Shown: one piece after another, positions 16,101-18,703 of the stretch
How positions within the stretch are numbered: position 1 is the first letter of the stretch
Layout of the letters: every line of letters begins with the position of its first letter
NCBI GenBank assembly: GCA_040394195.1
Contig: JBEBSR010000050.1
Coordinates: forward strand, 1-18,703
Reading direction: 5' to 3'
DNA: 18,703 bases
From: Wohlfahrtiimonas larvae_A
GTDB taxonomy: Bacteria > Pseudomonadota > Gammaproteobacteria > Cardiobacteriales > Wohlfahrtiimonadaceae
Made by a program: the position numbers and the translations under genes
Notes under the pieces: generated by a model
What the model saw: the letters and a program-made list of their open reading frames with translations, nothing else
What the model was told of the DNA's origin: nothing
Databases searched by the model: none

Positions 16101-17291
16101 ATGATCGCACCACAACCCACGGGTTATACAATAAAAGAAGCAGCGTTTTGGAAAATTGTAATATTACTAGGTGCAACCTCTGTTTTTATCTTTGCCAATC
16201 TCTATTCTTTCCAGCCAATTTTGCCAGTTCTAGCAAAAGAGTTTAATGTTTCCAGTACTTACATCAGCCTAACTTTTTCCTTCTCAATTATTGGGATGAT
16301 TATTGGATTAAACATTTTTGGCTCATTGAGCGATCGATTAGGCCGAAAAAATTTCATTCTTTTATCACTCTTTCTCTCTTCTTTATTACTCATACTAATT
16401 GCAAGCACAAGCTCCTTGCCATTAATTTTAATACTAAGGTTTTTTCAAGGCATGGTTACAGGCGCATTACCTGCATCTGCCTTAGCTTATTTAAATGAAG
16501 AAATTAACAAACAAGATCAAAAATTTGCCATTGCTTTCTACATTGCAGCCAATGCCGTTGGTGGATCATTAGGCCGTGTAATGTCTGGCGTGATTACACA
16601 CTATTATTCATGGCACACAGCCCTTTATATTTTTGGCGCACTGGGATTAATCACAGCATCCATCATGCTATATCTACTGCCAAAATCTAATAATTTCTCA
16701 CCCAGCAAAGGTTCGATTTTATCAACATTTTCAGGCATCAGCTTTCATCTAAAAAACCCAGTATTAAGGCGATATTTCCTGATTGGTTTAATCATTCAAC
16801 TGGCTTACACAGGCATTTGGACATATCTACCATTCCATTTAAGTGGCGCACCATTTTTCTTATCCACCGGTGCAATCAGCTCATTCTTTTTAGCGCTCAT
16901 GCTTGGCATTCCAAGCGCCCCAATTGTTAGTTTATTGACCAACCGATTTAAATTAAGCTTTGTGTTAATCAGTATGTTAATGCTGTTGGGATTAGGCACT
17001 TTATTAACCATTTTTAATAATCTATTGCTCATTACTATAGGACTCGCATTATTGAGCTTTGCAATGTTCGCAGCACATTCATTAGCCGCTGCTTTAATTA
17101 ATCTCCATGCAGAAAGCTATAAAGGCACAGCTTCAAGCTTATATTTTGTGGCTTATTACATTGGTGTTGCGATTGGCAGTACATTGTTTGCACCCATTTG
17201 GCATGTTTTCGGCTGGTATGCCGTTGTTGGCATTGCTGCTGCATTACCCATTTCATACGCCATTGTATTAAAGCTAATGGATGACAAATAA
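16101..17291 (+). CDS. MFS transporter, YnfM-like
   Basis: This is a 396-residue inner-membrane protein with about 12 hydrophobic helices. The loop between helices 2 and 3 has MFS motif A, GSLSDRLGRK (74-83), and helix 4 carries LRFFQGMVTGALPASALAYLNEEI, which resembles the YnfM/arabinose-efflux-permease group. A GGSLGRVMSG motif in helix 5 is a motif-C/antiporter-type glycine stretch. Efflux of a small molecule is the likely role; the substrate cannot be told. The start is uncertain: TTG at 16089 would add four residues, and ATG at 16101 is chosen although no clear Shine-Dalgarno precedes either. It lies 60 bp after the hairpin of the previous gene and is probably transcribed separately. Confidence 0.85.
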   Translation: MIAPQPTGYTIKEAAFWKIVILLGATSVFIFANLYSFQPILPVLAKEFNVSSTYISLTFSFSIIGMIIGLNIFGSLSDRLGRKNFILLSLFLSSLLLILIASTSSLPLILILRFFQGMVTGALPASALAYLNEEINKQDQKFAIAFYIAANAVGGSLGRVMSGVITHYYSWHTALYIFGALGLITASIMLYLLPKSNNFSPSKGSILSTFSGISFHLKNPVLRRYFLIGLIIQLAYTGIWTYLPFHLSGAPFFLSTGAISSFFLALMLGIPSAPIVSLLTNRFKLSFVLISMLMLLGLGTLLTIFNNLLLITIGLALLSFAMFAAHSLAAALINLHAESYKGTASSLYFVAYYIGVAIGSTLFAPIWHVFGWYAVVGIAAALPISYAIVLKLMDDK

Positions 17292-17354
17292 CAAATTTAG
17301 CTGAATTTATTGGCTCATTGCAAAAATTAACTATAAATATTTAAAAATGCTCTT

Positions 17355-17360
17355 TATAAT
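17355..17360 (+). promoter_or_regulatory. Predicted -10 element of yedI
   Basis: A perfect TATAAT stands 28 bp upstream of the yedI start and is followed by GGAA as ribosome-binding site. No convincing -35 is seen at the right distance, so this is a partial promoter call. Confidence 0.4.
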
Positions 17361-17388
17361 CGCCTAATTTTTATACTGCGGAAATTAT

Positions 17389-18306
17389 ATGAGCCCAAGT
17401 TTATTAGCATTATTAGATGATATTACTGCTGTACTGGATGATGTTGCATCCATGACTAAACTCGCCACAAAGAAAACAGCTGGCGTATTGACAGATGATC
17501 TCGCTGTAAACGCTCAACAAGTCGTTGGCGTACAAGCAAGTCGAGAAATCCCTGTGGTTTGGTCTGTTGCAAAAGGCTCTTTCATCAATAAACTTTTGAT
17601 CATTCCCGCTGCATTGTTAATCAATGCTTTTGCACCTTGGTTAATGGTTGTTTTATTGATCATTGGTGGTGCTTATTTATGTTTTGAAGGTGCTGAGAAG
17701 ATTCACCATACTCTATTTCATAAAAACAATGACAAACAAAAAGCTTTACTGAATGAAACAGGTGAAGCCATCACTGATGAAATGATTCAAAAAATGGAAA
17801 AAGATAAAATTAAAGGTGCAATTCGTACAGACTTTATCTTATCCGCTGAGATCATTGTGATTACATTGCATACTGTTGCAGATTATTCTTTAACCATACA
17901 AATTATGACATTATTAAGCATCGCTATTCTCATTACAATAGGCGTTTATGGCTTGGTTGCAGGTATCATCAAAATGGATGATTTGGGCTATTGGATGATG
18001 AAAAATGCAAAAGCAGCAAGCCTGAAAGCCAAAACAGGTTTAATGCTCATCAATGCCGCACCTTATTTGATGAAAATTTTAGGCTTCATTGGCACAGTTG
18101 CCATGTTCTTAGTGGGCGGTGGTATCATTATTGGTGAAGTACCACAATTGGTTGCACTACAGAATAACTGGATCACAATGCTCAATGAATCATTCCTTAA
18201 GCATTTTGTGGGTATTATTTACAGTTTTATCTTAGGTTTTATTGTTGGTTATATCGTATTAGCTGCCCACGCAATTTACGTAAAATTATTCAATAAAGCA
18301 CACTAA
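17389..18306 (+). CDS. yedI: DUF808 family inner-membrane protein (YedI)
   Basis: The 305-residue protein matches E. coli YedI along its whole length as I recall it. The N-terminus is SLLALLDDITAVLDDVASM then TKLATKKTAGVLTDDLAVNA. QQVVGVQASREIPVVW and AKGSFINK follow, with FEGAEKIHH and KDKIKGAIRTDFILSAEI near the middle. The C-terminal half contains VGVYGLVAGIIKMDDLGYWM-like and FLVGGGIIIGE motifs. About six to eight hydrophobic segments indicate an integral inner-membrane protein. No biochemical function is established for the family. GGAA precedes the ATG at normal spacing. It converges with the endonuclease V-like gene on a shared palindrome. Confidence 0.92.
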   Translation: MSPSLLALLDDITAVLDDVASMTKLATKKTAGVLTDDLAVNAQQVVGVQASREIPVVWSVAKGSFINKLLIIPAALLINAFAPWLMVVLLIIGGAYLCFEGAEKIHHTLFHKNNDKQKALLNETGEAITDEMIQKMEKDKIKGAIRTDFILSAEIIVITLHTVADYSLTIQIMTLLSIAILITIGVYGLVAGIIKMDDLGYWMMKNAKAASLKAKTGLMLINAAPYLMKILGFIGTVAMFLVGGGIIIGEVPQLVALQNNWITMLNESFLKHFVGIIYSFILGFIVGYIVLAAHAIYVKLFNKAH

Positions 18307-18319
18307 TTATTACCATAAT

Positions 18320-18357
18320 ACAATCAATAGTTTAATAATTATTAAACTATTGATTGT
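18320..18357. terminator. Perfect 38-bp palindrome, convergent terminator
   Basis: ACAATCAATAGTTTAATAA (18320-18338) is followed directly by its exact reverse complement (18339-18357). It lies between two convergent genes and contains the stop codon of the minus-strand one. Formed in RNA from either strand it gives a long, mostly A/U stem, so a bidirectional terminator is the likely role. It lacks a GC-rich core and a clean T-run. Confidence 0.65.
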
Positions 18358-18703
18358 GTGAACCTAGGATTCTTGGGCATTCGCTCTTGAATCCTTTTTT
18401 GATTCAGCAAAATATCCGCTTCTGTCACAACATAATCCTGCCATAACTCTGTATATTCACTTGCCTTATCTGGCCATTTATAGACCACATTAAAGCCACG
18501 ATCTAAACATTCTTGATGCAGCGCATCATAACGCTGTTTCAAAAATTTGAGCTTATTTCTAAAGAATGTGACATGCCCAGCACCCAATAAATATGCTGAC
18601 TCAGTACTCAATGGTACATTTCCTTCCCTTTTCACAATATCATTCGGAATTCGTGTTAATTCTCGATGCTCAGCGAGCAAATGCTGATCACATAATTCAG
18701 TCA
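18342..18703 (-). CDS. T4 endonuclease V-like pyrimidine-dimer DNA glycosylase (5' end outside window)
   Basis: The visible 119 residues align with phage T4 endonuclease V (DenV, 138 residues). TELCDQHLLAEHRELTR corresponds to T4 residues 10-26 and keeps Arg22, catalytic Glu23 and Arg26. YLLGAGHVTFFRNKLKFLKQ and ECLDRGFNV match the next conserved helices. The family cleaves the glycosylic bond of UV-induced cyclobutane dimers and nicks the abasic site. The frame is open to the window edge through TELCDQH, so the TTG at 18680 is not the start; about nine residues, including the catalytic N-terminal Thr2, lie beyond 18703. The C-terminus lacks the last aromatic-rich stretch of T4 DenV. It converges with yedI. 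Confidence 0.88.
   Translation of the reverse strand, partial: TELCDQHLLAEHRELTRIPNDIVKREGNVPLSTESAYLLGAGHVTFFRNKLKFLKQRYDALHQECLDRGFNVVYKWPDKASEYTELWQDYVVTEADILLNQKRIQERMPKNPRFTQSIV

Noticed and set aside
18342..18680. Start of the endonuclease V-like gene at TTG 18680
   Set aside because: The frame stays open to the window edge and the extra residues TELCDQH match the T4 enzyme, so the true start is outside.

Overview
The window looks like part of an AT-rich gammaproteobacterial chromosome. The evidence is a conserved housekeeping block, ndk-rlmN-pilF-rodZ-hisS-yfgM-bamB-der, in the gene order known from pseudomonads, Acinetobacter and E. coli relatives. Low GC, a type IV pilus lipoprotein and several TTG starts fit a Cardiobacteriales- or Moraxellaceae-like organism, but the genus cannot be fixed from sequence alone.

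Layout. (1) Positions 1-3203 are an accessory segment. It carries the first 631 codons of a large SMC/RecN-like coiled-coil ATPase of the DUF3584 type, reading left and running off the window. Facing it is a WYL-domain regulator reading right, and a strong bidirectional hairpin follows. The segment ends at 3203 in sequence that closely resembles a Tn7 end: a TGT terminus and three TnsB-site-like repeats. This end lies 24 bp downstream of the glmS stop codon, where Tn7-family elements insert (attTn7). I read the segment as the glmS-proximal part of a Tn7-like element, or its remnant, with an SMC-like gene and a WYL repressor as probable defence cargo. (2) Positions 3204-13040 are chromosomal and lie on the minus strand. 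An eight-gene, tightly packed operon from ndk to der ends at a hairpin just before glmS. The operon supplies nucleotides (ndk), modifies rRNA and tRNA (rlmN), charges tRNA-His (hisS), assembles ribosomes (der), and builds the envelope (pilF, rodZ, yfgM, bamB). The ispG gene that usually sits between rodZ and hisS is absent. (3) Positions 13041-18306 are plus-strand genes: uvrD helicase, a small secreted DUF1090 protein, a YnfM-like MFS transporter and a YedI/DUF808 membrane protein, each with its own apparent promoter or terminator. (4) The right edge holds a minus-strand, 5'-truncated homologue of phage T4 endonuclease V (pyrimidine-dimer glycosylase). It converges with yedI on a perfect 38-bp palindrome.

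The most interesting part is the left 3.2 kb. It has a recognisable transposon boundary, a cargo ATPase of poorly described function, and a divergent WYL regulator with candidate operators between the two genes. This layout is typical of regulated anti-phage or anti-plasmid systems. The rest of that system, and the transposition genes, would lie to the left of the window.
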